DNA of 64,000 nucleotides from an uncultured Rikenellaceae bacterium. GTDB lineage: Bacteria > Bacteroidota > Bacteroidia > Bacteroidales > Rikenellaceae. The notes beneath the pieces were generated by a model, which was given only the letters and a program-made list of their open reading frames with translations, had not been told where the DNA came from and searched no databases. Of the stretch, positions 1 to 9,509 are shown in pieces. Location of the stretch: NCBI GenBank assembly GCA_910577285.1, contig CAJTLO010000003.1, positions 225,439 to 289,438 on the forward strand. Reading direction: 5' to 3'. The position numbers and the translations under genes were made by a program. How positions within the stretch are numbered: position 1 is the first letter of the stretch; each line of letters opens with the position of its first letter.

Positions 1-1
1 C

Positions 2-151
2 GGGCGCAGTGTGGACGAGGGGTTGCGTATGGTGGATGCGTTGCAGCACTTCGAGGAGTACGGTGAGGTGTGTCCTGCCAACTGGGCCAAAGGCCGGGAC
101 GCGATGACCGCTACGGGGGCAGGCGTGTCGGACTACCTGAGCAGGCATTAG
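2..151 (+). CDS. ahpC: Peroxiredoxin AhpC, C-terminal end (partial)
   Basis: The reading frame is open from the window edge to a TAG at 149-151 and encodes the last 49 residues of a typical 2-Cys peroxiredoxin. The stretch SVDEGLRMVDALQ followed by GEVCPANW is the classical AhpC C-terminus; the Cys in EVCPANW is the resolving cysteine that forms the intersubunit disulfide with the peroxidatic Cys, which lies outside the window. AhpC reduces hydrogen peroxide and organic peroxides in the cytoplasm and is recycled by AhpF or thioredoxin. The fragment is truncated only by the window edge. The match to the family tail is clear, but nothing can be said about its promoter or partner gene. Confidence 0.88.
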   Translation, partial: GRSVDEGLRMVDALQHFEEYGEVCPANWAKGRDAMTATGAGVSDYLSRH

Positions 152-439
152 GAGCGGCGGTGCGTCCGCTGTCCTCTCCTTTTCGGCTGGCGGTTACACT
201 TCCCATGCGCCTTGCCTGCCCTCGTACAGGGTGCTGGCAAAGGCCACGGGGAGCCGCTCCCAGAAGGAGGGTGCGGAAGCGGTCGGCGGCCGGTCCGAAG
301 TACGGGATGCGATGGCTGCTACGGGGTGCGAAACGCCTGACGGCAACGCTCCGTTTCACTCCCTGCCCTCGGAAACCCGGGGAATCGTCGGACCTGCCGC
401 TGTGCCGCCCGGAGGCGGAACCGGTATTTCCGGAAACGC

Positions 440-473
440 GAGAGGCTGTCCGTTTGTTTCGGGACAGCCTCTC
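440..473. terminator. Hairpin terminator between ahpC and topA
   Basis: A perfect 12-bp stem (GAGAGGCTGTCC at 440-451 against 462-473) is followed on the plus strand by ACGTTTT. It lies 38 bp past the topA stop on the minus strand and about 290 bp past ahpC, so it can end either convergent transcript. Apart from this hairpin I see nothing in the 152-510 gap. Confidence 0.7.
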
Positions 474-510
474 ACGTTTTCGGCGGGGTTATCGTAGGGG
501 TCCCGTCGGA

Positions 511-2850
<2,340 letters not shown>

Positions 2851-2882
2851 AAGGTTTGCGCTTGTGTGAAAGATTATGAAAA

Positions 2883-2913
2883 GAGAACCTAAAGACGACT
2901 GCTTTAGGTTCTC
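2883..2913 (-). terminator. Rho-independent terminator of the DUF4270 operon
   Basis: A perfect 12-bp stem (2883-2894 with 2902-2913, loop ACGACTG) starts 11 bp past the minus-strand stop at 2924. On the minus strand it is followed by a CTTTTCA tract. It separates the DUF4270/glycogen-synthase-like pair from topA. Confidence 0.85.
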
Positions 2914-2923
2914 GGTCCGTTGC

Positions 2924-4402
2924 TTATCTGCCGTTCGGTCCGATGAGGGTGTAGGTGATCTTTACCTGTACCGGACGGTCGCTCTCCGCCGCCAGCAGGG
3001 GCGAGAGATGGTCGGCGAAGGGTTCGTAGGGCGTATAGGTGGGAGCCAGCGTCAGACGTCGGTTCTTCTCGCCCTCGTTCTGCAGGGCATGCTGGAGGAA
3101 CGAGGTGATGTCCATCCGGTAGTAGCCCTTGTCGGGATTGCGGTTCAGCATGCCGTCGTAGGGTACGGTCACGCTGCCCGATGTAGCGTCGGATATGTAG
3201 TAGTCCGGAATAACGGTCATGGGGCCGTAGTCGACGTAGCTGCCGAGTTTCTGGAACGCCTTGTCGTAGGCCTCCACCGTCTGCTCGCCGAGCCACACGA
3301 ACATGTGGGCCTGGTTGATGTAGATCGCGTAGTCGGCCGAGGGCTTCAGTGCGTTCATGGCATCGAAGAAGCCTGCCGGAAACTCCAGCGTGGTCGCCAC
3401 GCCGCCCAGTCCCTGCACGTAGGCCGTCTGCGGAGCCTCTACCATGCCCCCGTCCTTCACCCCGGCGAGCGGGGTGCCCGCATAGTCGTGCCGGATGCTC
3501 GCCACCGAGGTGGTCTTGAGTCCGTCGACATCGGAGAAGTACCACTGCATGTAGGCCGTGACCTCCTTTTGCGGCTCTTTCGTATCTTTGTCGAGGTCCA
3601 TCTCCCATTGCTCCCTGTCGCGCTGGAAATAGAAGTTCATGTTGCAGTTGGGGAGGTAGTTGGCATAGATGGCGGCATCGGCGGGCGTGCCGGGAGCCTG
3701 CGCGATGACAAACCCCTTGAACTGCCGCAGGAACTCGTACGCCTTGCCGGAGTAGAAGAGGGTGGTGTCGGCCGCAGCCAGTTCGTCGAGCATCTTCCGG
3801 CCCTGGGGCAGGATGTCGAGCTTGATCTCTTCGATGCGGTCGGGTTCGCCCGAGTATTCGAAACGGAAGAGCGGTTCGCTCTCGATGTGGTTTTCGTAAC
3901 GGAACGACTGGTAGTAGAGCGTGTCGGTCGTATAGGCGAGCGTGTCGCGCAGCCGGTAGATGTTAAAGGTCTGGCGTACGGACGGATCGCCGCACACGTA
4001 TTTCATGTTCACCAGCAACTTGACCGAGTCGAACGACGACTTGCGGTTCTTGAAGAAGTTGGGGGTGAGGGGCTGTGCCGGCAGGCCGGAGATGACGGAA
4101 GCCGTGGTGGTCCGCCCGAAAAAGTCGTCTTCGGCGGAGCCGATGTAGCCCACGTTGAGATTCATCGCGCCGCGCATGTGCCGGGTGGAGGCACGCAGTC
4201 CGATGGAGTCGGTATAGGTCTGGAAGGCACGTATCCTCTCGCCTTCGCGTCCTCCGAGGGTATCGATGCGTATGGAGAGTTGGTCCTTGCCGCCGGGAAT
4301 GAGGTCGCTGCCCAGGGTGTCGTCCACCTTCGTGCATCCTGCCGCCAACACGACCGTCAGGAGTGCGATCGCGGCCAATGACCTGTTATAAAAGCTCTTC
4401 AT
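2924..4402 (-). CDS. DUF4270 family lipoprotein
   Basis: A 492-residue protein with a lipoprotein signal: MKSFYNRSLAAIALLTVV followed by LAAGC, so Cys23 would be the acylated residue. The mature start, TKVDDTLGSDLIPGG, is typical of the DUF4270 family, which is found next to glycogen-synthase-like genes across Bacteroidota. The biochemical role is unknown; it is probably periplasmic or surface-anchored. I chose the ATG at 4402 because the signal peptide begins exactly there; an upstream in-frame start at 4438 would put 12 polar residues in front of it. The start overlaps the end of the upstream gene by 17 bp, so the two are translationally linked. It ends at the hairpin at 2883-2913. Confidence 0.85.
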   Translation of the reverse strand: MKSFYNRSLAAIALLTVVLAAGCTKVDDTLGSDLIPGGKDQLSIRIDTLGGREGERIRAFQTYTDSIGLRASTRHMRGAMNLNVGYIGSAEDDFFGRTTTASVISGLPAQPLTPNFFKNRKSSFDSVKLLVNMKYVCGDPSVRQTFNIYRLRDTLAYTTDTLYYQSFRYENHIESEPLFRFEYSGEPDRIEEIKLDILPQGRKMLDELAAADTTLFYSGKAYEFLRQFKGFVIAQAPGTPADAAIYANYLPNCNMNFYFQRDREQWEMDLDKDTKEPQKEVTAYMQWYFSDVDGLKTTSVASIRHDYAGTPLAGVKDGGMVEAPQTAYVQGLGGVATTLEFPAGFFDAMNALKPSADYAIYINQAHMFVWLGEQTVEAYDKAFQKLGSYVDYGPMTVIPDYYISDATSGSVTVPYDGMLNRNPDKGYYRMDITSFLQHALQNEGEKNRRLTLAPTYTPYEPFADHLSPLLAAESDRPVQVKITYTLIGPNGR

Positions 4403-5198
4403 AGAATTTCTGGTAATTGTCGAGATAATCGGCCGCATCCGACGGCTGCCAGGGAAGTATCTTCTTGTCCGTACCTTCGAGTGCCGCCATGAGCGCCGGT
4501 GCGGGGTGTTCGGTGCGTATCACCACGCCGTCCGCATACTCTATAACGAGCTTCATCAGGTTTTCGTATGACGGGGTGTCGAGCAGCTCCAGCCGCGGGT
4601 CCTTGATGCCCTCGTTCTCTATTTTTTTCCGGAATCCCGCATCGAGCGTGCCGGGAAAGGCGTCGTCGTAGAGCGAAACCGCGATCTTGAGGTTCTGGAA
4701 CATGGGGTCGTCGGCGAAGGTGTTGCGCAGGTAGATGGGCATGACCGCCGAGAACCAGCCGTGGCAATGTACGACGGTGGGTTCCCACCTCAGTTTGCGT
4801 ACCGTTTCCAGCACCCCGCGGGCGAAGAAGATGGCCCGTTCGTCGTTGTCGGGGAACATCGTCTTTGCGGTGGGATCGTGCAGGACGGCCTTGCGGGCGA
4901 AATAGTCGTCGTTGTCGATAAAGTAGATCTGCACCCGCGCCGAAGGGATCGAGGCCACCTTGATGATGAGCTGGTGGTCGTTGTCGTCGATGATGAGGTT
5001 CATGCCCGAGAGGCGGATCACTTCATGGAGCTGGTTGCGCCTTTCGTTTACCACCCCGTAACGCGGCATGAACGTCCGTGTTTCGTTGCCCCGTTCCTGC
5101 ATGGCCTGCGCCAGCATCCTGCATTCGGACGAGATTTCGTTCGCTGGTAGATAAGGGGTTATCTCCTGACAAACGTACAATATTTTGGAACCTGCCAT
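4386..5198 (-). CDS. Glycogen/starch synthase-like protein, N-terminal GT5 domain only
   Basis: The 270 residues resemble the N-terminal catalytic half of GT5 glycogen synthases (KILYVCQEITPYLPANEIS at the start, VVHCHGWFSAVMPIYLR in the middle). The ADP-glucose-binding KxGGL loop is replaced by an ANEIS sequence, and the whole C-terminal Rossmann domain with the nucleotide-sugar site is missing: the family is normally near 480 residues. This short form is conserved in Bacteroidota, so it is not simply a broken gene, but it is unlikely to polymerise glucose on its own. It is followed by the DUF4270 gene with a 17-bp overlap. A TACCTTTG element sits 25 bp upstream of the ATG. The function is unproven. 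Confidence 0.8.
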   Translation of the reverse strand: MAGSKILYVCQEITPYLPANEISSECRMLAQAMQERGNETRTFMPRYGVVNERRNQLHEVIRLSGMNLIIDDNDHQLIIKVASIPSARVQIYFIDNDDYFARKAVLHDPTAKTMFPDNDERAIFFARGVLETVRKLRWEPTVVHCHGWFSAVMPIYLRNTFADDPMFQNLKIAVSLYDDAFPGTLDAGFRKKIENEGIKDPRLELLDTPSYENLMKLVIEYADGVVIRTEHPAPALMAALEGTDKKILPWQPSDAADYLDNYQKFYEELL

Positions 5199-5222
5199 TG
5201 ACCGGAAACTTAAAAATACTCA

Positions 5223-5230
5223 CAAAGGTA
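5223..5230 (-). promoter_or_regulatory. Bacteroidota -7 element (TACCTTTG) for the GT5-like/DUF4270 pair
   Basis: Reading the minus strand, 5230 to 5223 is TACCTTTG, an exact match to the TAnnTTTG element used by the Bacteroidota primary sigma factor. It is 25 bp upstream of the start at 5198, which gives a short leader. Confidence 0.6.
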
Positions 5231-5317
5231 CGAATTAATTTCCAATGCAACCGGGGAGTCCGGGCAAAAAGATTTCCCGCCGTGCGTATTGGGGCGGCCA
5301 CGCGGGGGCGTAAAGAG

Positions 5318-5349
5318 ACCGTGGCGGAGCGCTGACGCTCCGCCACGGT
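5318..5349 (-). terminator. Terminator downstream of queA
   Basis: A perfect 14-bp GC-rich stem (5318-5331 with 5336-5349) is closed by the tetraloop CTGA. It lies 34 bp past the queA stop. On the minus strand it is followed by CTCTTTAC. Confidence 0.8.
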
Positions 5350-5382
5350 TGCGGTTTCGGCCGCCGGGAGCGGCCGGGTCGT

Positions 5383-6432
5383 TTAGAGCAGCAGCATGGC
5401 GTCGCCGTAAGTGCCGAAGCGGTAGCCCTCTTCGATGGCTACCTTGTAGGCGTTCATTACGGTTTCGTAGCCGCCGAAGGCCGTCACGAGCATGAGCTGC
5501 GTCGAGCAGGGGAGGTGGAAATTGGTGACCATCGAGTCGGCCACGCTGAAGTCGTAGGGGCAGAAGATGAACTTGTTCGTCCACCCTTCGCACGGTTTGA
5601 GCATGCCGTTGGTCGACACGTTGCTTTCGATGGCACGCTGCACGGTGGTGCCTATGGCGCAGACGCGGTGTCCGTCCTCCTTGGCACGGTTCACCTTGGC
5701 CGTGGCCTCCTCCGAGATGCGTACCTGTTCGGAATCCATCTTGTGTTTGGTGAGGTCCTCCACGTCGACGGTGCGGAAGTTGCCGAGCCCTACGTGGAGC
5801 GTGATCATCGCCGAATCGATGCCTTTGATCTCGAGGCGTTTCATCAGATGCTTGCTGAAGTGGAGTCCGGCGGTGGGGGCGGCGACGGCACCCTCCTCCC
5901 TGGCGAAGATCGTCTGGTAGCGCTCCTCGTCCACCGGTTCCACCTTATCGCGGATCCACTTGGGCAGGGGCGTTTCGCCCAGTTTGTAGAGGGCGGCGCG
6001 GAACTCCTCGTAGGTGCCGTCGAAGAGGAAGCGGAGGGTGCGTCCGCGCGAGGTGGTGTTGTCGATCACTTCGGCCACCAGCAGGTCGTCGTCGCCGAAG
6101 TAGAGTTTGTTGCCTATGCGGATCTTGCGGGCAGGGTCTACCAGTACGTCCCACAGGCGCAGGTCGCGGTTCAGCTCCCTGAGCAGGAAGATTTCGATCT
6201 CCGCTCCGGTCTTCTCCTTGTTGCCGTAGAGCCGGGCGGGGAATACTTTCGTGTCGTTGAAGATGAAGACGTCCTTTTCGTTGAAATAGTCGAGGATCTC
6301 CTTGAAAATGCGGTGCTCGATCTTTCCCGTCTTGCGGTTCACCACCATCAGGCGCGACTCGTCGCGGTTGTCGGCAGGATATTTCGCCAGCAGGTCCGGC
6401 GAAAAGTTGTAGTTGTACTGTGAAAGTTTCAT
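5383..6432 (-). CDS. queA: S-adenosylmethionine:tRNA ribosyltransferase-isomerase
   Basis: Transfers and isomerises the ribosyl part of SAM onto preQ1 at position 34 of tRNAs with GUN anticodons, giving epoxyqueuosine. The 349-residue product has the family start (MKLSQYNYNFSPDLLAKYPAD), the conserved FNDTKVFPARLYG segment, the core AAPTAGLHFS motif and a C-terminal FGGYETVMNAY followed by YRFGTYGDAML. The enzyme for the next step, queG, is in the same window at 48174. It is the last gene of a minus-strand block, separated from truB by 253 bp that contain a terminator, so it probably has its own promoter. Confidence 0.96.
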   Translation of the reverse strand: MKLSQYNYNFSPDLLAKYPADNRDESRLMVVNRKTGKIEHRIFKEILDYFNEKDVFIFNDTKVFPARLYGNKEKTGAEIEIFLLRELNRDLRLWDVLVDPARKIRIGNKLYFGDDDLLVAEVIDNTTSRGRTLRFLFDGTYEEFRAALYKLGETPLPKWIRDKVEPVDEERYQTIFAREEGAVAAPTAGLHFSKHLMKRLEIKGIDSAMITLHVGLGNFRTVDVEDLTKHKMDSEQVRISEEATAKVNRAKEDGHRVCAIGTTVQRAIESNVSTNGMLKPCEGWTNKFIFCPYDFSVADSMVTNFHLPCSTQLMLVTAFGGYETVMNAYKVAIEEGYRFGTYGDAMLLL

Positions 6433-6521
6433 CCTTTGATATCCCGGGGATTATAGAATAGTGATATGTGTTGTATGCGTTGGACGTCTCCCGCCGTGAG
6501 GACGGGGTGAATAATTATTAT

Positions 6522-6557
6522 ACGAACGGGAAAGAAATTTGTTTCATTCCCGTTCGT
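6522..6557. terminator. Hairpin terminator between truB and queA
   Basis: An 11-bp stem (6522-6532 with 6547-6557) encloses an AT-rich loop. It is followed on the plus strand by six T residues and flanked on the other side by an AT-rich tract. It lies in the 253-bp gap after truB and probably ends the ftsX-to-truB transcript. Confidence 0.7.
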
Positions 6558-6685
6558 TTTTTGTCGACCCGAGCTTGATTTCCGGTGCGGACTGCGGACG
6601 GAGCGGGCGTCTTTCCGGTGCCGCAGGCCGATTCCGCCGGCAAAACCGCGCTCCGGAGCCTTCTCTCCTCCGCCTTTGATAACGG

Positions 6686-7384
6686 CTATTTCAGCGTGTT
6701 TATTATCTCCTCTACCGAGTAGCCGTCCGTTGCGGTGAAGCCTCCGCTGCGGGTACGGCGCAGGGAGGAGAGATAGGCTCCGCTGCCGAGCGCCTCGCCT
6801 ACCTCGCGGGCGAGCGAACGGATGTAGGTTCCCTTGCTGCACACCACGCGTACCTTGATGCGCGGCAGGTCGTATTCGAGCAGCTCCATGGAGTAGATAC
6901 ATATCGCGGCGGCACGCAGCTTCACCTCTTCTCCTTCGCGGGCATATTCGTAGGCCCGCTGGCCGTCGATCTTTTTGGCGGAGTAGAGCGGCGGCATCTG
7001 CAGCCGTTCGCCCGTGAGGGAGACCAGTGCCTGTTCCACCGCTTCGCGGGTGATGTGTTCCCAGGGATAGGTGGCGTCTACGGGGTGCTCCATGTCGAAG
7101 CTGGGCGTCGTGGCGCCGAGCACCATTTCGGTCACGTACTCCTTCTCCTCCGCCTGCAACGCCTCCACTCTTTTGGTGGCCTTGCCCAAGCATACGAGCA
7201 GCACGCCCGTGGCAAGCGGATCGAGGGTGCCCGCATGGCCCACCTTGAGGTTGCGCAGTCCGTTGCGGTTGAGCATGAACTTGACCTTGCGCACCACGTC
7301 GGTGGAGGTCCATCCGAGGGGTTTGTCTACGACGAGTACGTAGCCTTCCCTGAAATCGATATTTTTCGAGAACGGTTCTTTCAA
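6686..7384 (-). CDS. truB: tRNA pseudouridine(55) synthase
   Basis: Isomerises U55 in the T-loop of tRNAs. The 232-residue product contains the catalytic motif GHAGTLDPLATG, with Asp55 as the nucleophile, plus KPLGWTSTDVV near the N-terminus and the RLQMPPLYSAKKIDG segment. It is shorter than the E. coli enzyme because it has no C-terminal PUA-like domain, which is common in this phylum. It lies 49 bp after uppP on the same strand, in the usual ftsX-DUF3098-uppP-truB order. Confidence 0.96.
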   Translation of the reverse strand: MKEPFSKNIDFREGYVLVVDKPLGWTSTDVVRKVKFMLNRNGLRNLKVGHAGTLDPLATGVLLVCLGKATKRVEALQAEEKEYVTEMVLGATTPSFDMEHPVDATYPWEHITREAVEQALVSLTGERLQMPPLYSAKKIDGQRAYEYAREGEEVKLRAAAICIYSMELLEYDLPRIKVRVVCSKGTYIRSLAREVGEALGSGAYLSSLRRTRSGGFTATDGYSVEEIINTLK

Positions 7385-7433
7385 TTCCGGTCGTTTTGTA
7401 CGGTTAGGGGTCGGGGAAGCCCGGCGGCTTCCG

Positions 7434-8222
7434 TTAGCTGAGGAGGTAGGTGCCGATGGCGGCGAGTCCCACGGCGGCGCAATAGAGGGCGAACCAGACG
7501 AGTTTGCCCCGGTTCACGATGCGGATCATCCAGCGGCAGGCCAGCGTACCGGTGAGGTAGGCCGCCGCGAAACCTCCCGCGAGCTGCCACACTCCCACGG
7601 AGCTCTCTCCGGCAGGCATGCCGACGATCTCCAGCAGGTTCATTCCGATGATGGGGATGAGCACCATGAGGAACGAGAACTTCGATACTTCGCTCCGTTC
7701 CACGCCGAGCAGCAGGCCGGTGGAGATGGTCGCTCCCGAGCGCGACAGGCCGGGCAGTACCGCGAGTGCCTGGGCGATGCCGATGAGGAGGGCGTTCTTC
7801 GGGGCGATCCTCCCGTGGCGCGGACGTGCAAGACCGGCGAAGGTGAGCAGGCAGGCCGTAACCAGCAGCATGATCCCCACCAGCAACAGGTTGGAGGTGA
7901 ACAGCCCCTCGACGGCATCCTTGAAGAAGAGCCCCACCACGGCGATGGGAATCATGGAGATGAGCAGGTTGAGGACGTATCGGGTCTGGTCGTTCATCCG
8001 GAACCGGAACAGTCCCCGGAACAGGTCTGCGATCTGGCGGAAGAAGACGGTGACGGTACTCAGTACCGTAGCCGCATGGACCGCCATGGTGAATTGCAGG
8101 TTGCTCTCGGCCTCGATGCCGAAGATGTAGCTGGCCAGTTCCAGATGGCCGCTGCTGCTCACGGGGAGGAACTCGGTGAGTCCTTGCAGAATCCCCATGA
8201 TGATGGCTTCCAATACCGACAT
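7434..8222 (-). CDS. uppP: Undecaprenyl-diphosphatase (UppP/BacA)
   Basis: An integral membrane enzyme that dephosphorylates undecaprenyl pyrophosphate and so recycles the lipid carrier for peptidoglycan and surface glycans; its overexpression gives bacitracin resistance. The 262-residue product is strongly hydrophobic, with the family motifs EFLPVSSSGH (17-26, catalytic Glu17) and PGLSRSG. It sits 6 bp after the DUF3098 gene and upstream of truB, so it is probably co-transcribed with ftsX, which joins cell-division and wall-precursor functions. Confidence 0.96.
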   Translation of the reverse strand: MSVLEAIIMGILQGLTEFLPVSSSGHLELASYIFGIEAESNLQFTMAVHAATVLSTVTVFFRQIADLFRGLFRFRMNDQTRYVLNLLISMIPIAVVGLFFKDAVEGLFTSNLLLVGIMLLVTACLLTFAGLARPRHGRIAPKNALLIGIAQALAVLPGLSRSGATISTGLLLGVERSEVSKFSFLMVLIPIIGMNLLEIVGMPAGESSVGVWQLAGGFAAAYLTGTLACRWMIRIVNRGKLVWFALYCAAVGLAAIGTYLLS

Positions 8223-8228
8223 TTTCCT

Positions 8229-8531
8229 TTACTTTTCGAATCGTTTCATGATGGCGAATAGCTCGAAGGCGAACCCGGCGAGCACCACGACCGGGGCGAG
8301 GGTGATGCGCCGGAAGCTGAACATCGAGTAGTCGAACTCGTTCGGATCCGAGCTGCCTCCGCCGCTCATCAGCACGAAGCCGAGGATGATGATTCCCACT
8401 CCGATGAGCATGAACAGGTAGTTTTTGCGCCCCAGCGGCATCCGGGTTTCGGTCTCGTTCTCGTTCCGTTGGTCGGTTCCGTACTTCGGTGCGGACTGCA
8501 TGCCGCCCTTTTTCCTTGTCGTCTGTGCCAT
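8229..8531 (-). CDS. DUF3098 small membrane protein
   Basis: A 100-residue protein with a hydrophilic, charged N-terminus (about 35 residues) and two hydrophobic segments, NYLFMLIGVGIIILGFVLMS and, near the C-terminus, APVVVLAGFAFELFAIM, separated by a loop with DPNEFDYSMFSFRR. This is the DUF3098 architecture found between ftsX and uppP in Bacteroidota. Its role is unknown; its place between a division protein and a lipid-carrier phosphatase suggests envelope work. I took the ATG at 8531; an upstream in-frame start would run into the end of ftsX. Confidence 0.88.
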   Translation of the reverse strand: MAQTTRKKGGMQSAPKYGTDQRNENETETRMPLGRKNYLFMLIGVGIIILGFVLMSGGGSSDPNEFDYSMFSFRRITLAPVVVLAGFAFELFAIMKRFEK

Positions 8532-8584
8532 ATATGTATGCGTAGTGTTGTCGTATTCTCTGCCGGAGAGCTCCTTTCCGGTGG

Positions 8585-9469
8585 TCAGTAAAGGTTGATC
8601 TTCGTGGTGTTCATCCGGACGAACTTGTTCACCGCGAACAGGGTGAACAGCGCCGAGATCAGGATGCCCAGCAGCAGCATGCCGCCCAGCACGTAGTAGA
8701 CGGGACGGCTTTCGGCCAGGAAGGTCACTTCGGGGAGCCCTTCGCCCAGCCCCGCCACCAGGGCGAGGAACATCGCCGCGGCGATGAGCCATGCGTAGAC
8801 GCCGTGGAGGATGCTGCGCAGGAGGAACGGTTTCATGATGAACCATTTGGATGCACCCACGAGCTTCATCGTATTGATGAGGTAGCGTTTGGAGTAGATG
8901 GTCAGCCGGATGGTGTTGTTGAGCAGGATGAGCGCGATGACGAGCAGTGCGCTGCCGAACAGCAGCAGGATGAGGTTGAACTTGTTGATGTTGGTGCCGA
9001 TCTGTTCCACCACGGCCCGTTGGTAGACCACCTCATCGATGCCGTCCCAGGCGGCCGTTTCCTTCTCGAACCGTCTGATGTAATCCTTGTCGGAGTATTG
9101 TGCGCGGAGTTTCACCTCGTAGGCATCGGGCAGCGGGTTGAAGGCGAGGAACTCCACGAAGTCGCTTCCGATCTGCTCCTTGAAGTTTTCGGCGGCCACC
9201 GCTTTGGGGACGAAGGTCACCTCCTTGACTGCTTCGTGCGCACCCAGCGCCCGGCCTATCTCGGCGGTACGTTCGTCGGTGATCTCCTTCTTGAGCATCA
9301 GATGGATGGCTACGTTCTCCTTCATCAGGTCGGTGGCCCTGACGGCGTTGAAGATCAGGTAACCGACGCTTCCCAGTAGGAAGAGTACGAGCGCGATGCT
9401 TATCGTGGAGATGATGTAGGAGTTGCGCACCTTGCGCCTGAGGCTTTTCGTATTTTCAGCTTTCGCCAT
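8585..9469 (-). CDS. ftsX: Cell division protein FtsX (ABC-transporter permease-like)
   Basis: FtsX works with the ATPase FtsE to transmit a cytoplasmic signal across the inner membrane and activate septal peptidoglycan hydrolases. The 294-residue product has one N-terminal transmembrane helix (about 19-41), a periplasmic domain of roughly 130 residues, and three helices in the C-terminal half, including the FtsX-family segment RLTIYSKRYLINTMKLVGAS. No ftsE gene is next to it, as is usual in Bacteroidota. It heads the ftsX/DUF3098/uppP/truB series and lies 40 bp after the YfhO-type gene on the same strand. Confidence 0.94.
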   Translation of the reverse strand: MAKAENTKSLRRKVRNSYIISTISIALVLFLLGSVGYLIFNAVRATDLMKENVAIHLMLKKEITDERTAEIGRALGAHEAVKEVTFVPKAVAAENFKEQIGSDFVEFLAFNPLPDAYEVKLRAQYSDKDYIRRFEKETAAWDGIDEVVYQRAVVEQIGTNINKFNLILLLFGSALLVIALILLNNTIRLTIYSKRYLINTMKLVGASKWFIMKPFLLRSILHGVYAWLIAAAMFLALVAGLGEGLPEVTFLAESRPVYYVLGGMLLLGILISALFTLFAVNKFVRMNTTKINLY

Positions 9470-9509
9470 GTCCGGTAAGGTATTATTTGTGTTTTCGGTT
9501 CCTGTCGGG

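Noticed and set aside
6433..6685. preQ1 riboswitch in front of queA
   Set aside because: The gap has a plain terminator hairpin but no short pseudoknot-type preQ1 aptamer that I could recognise.
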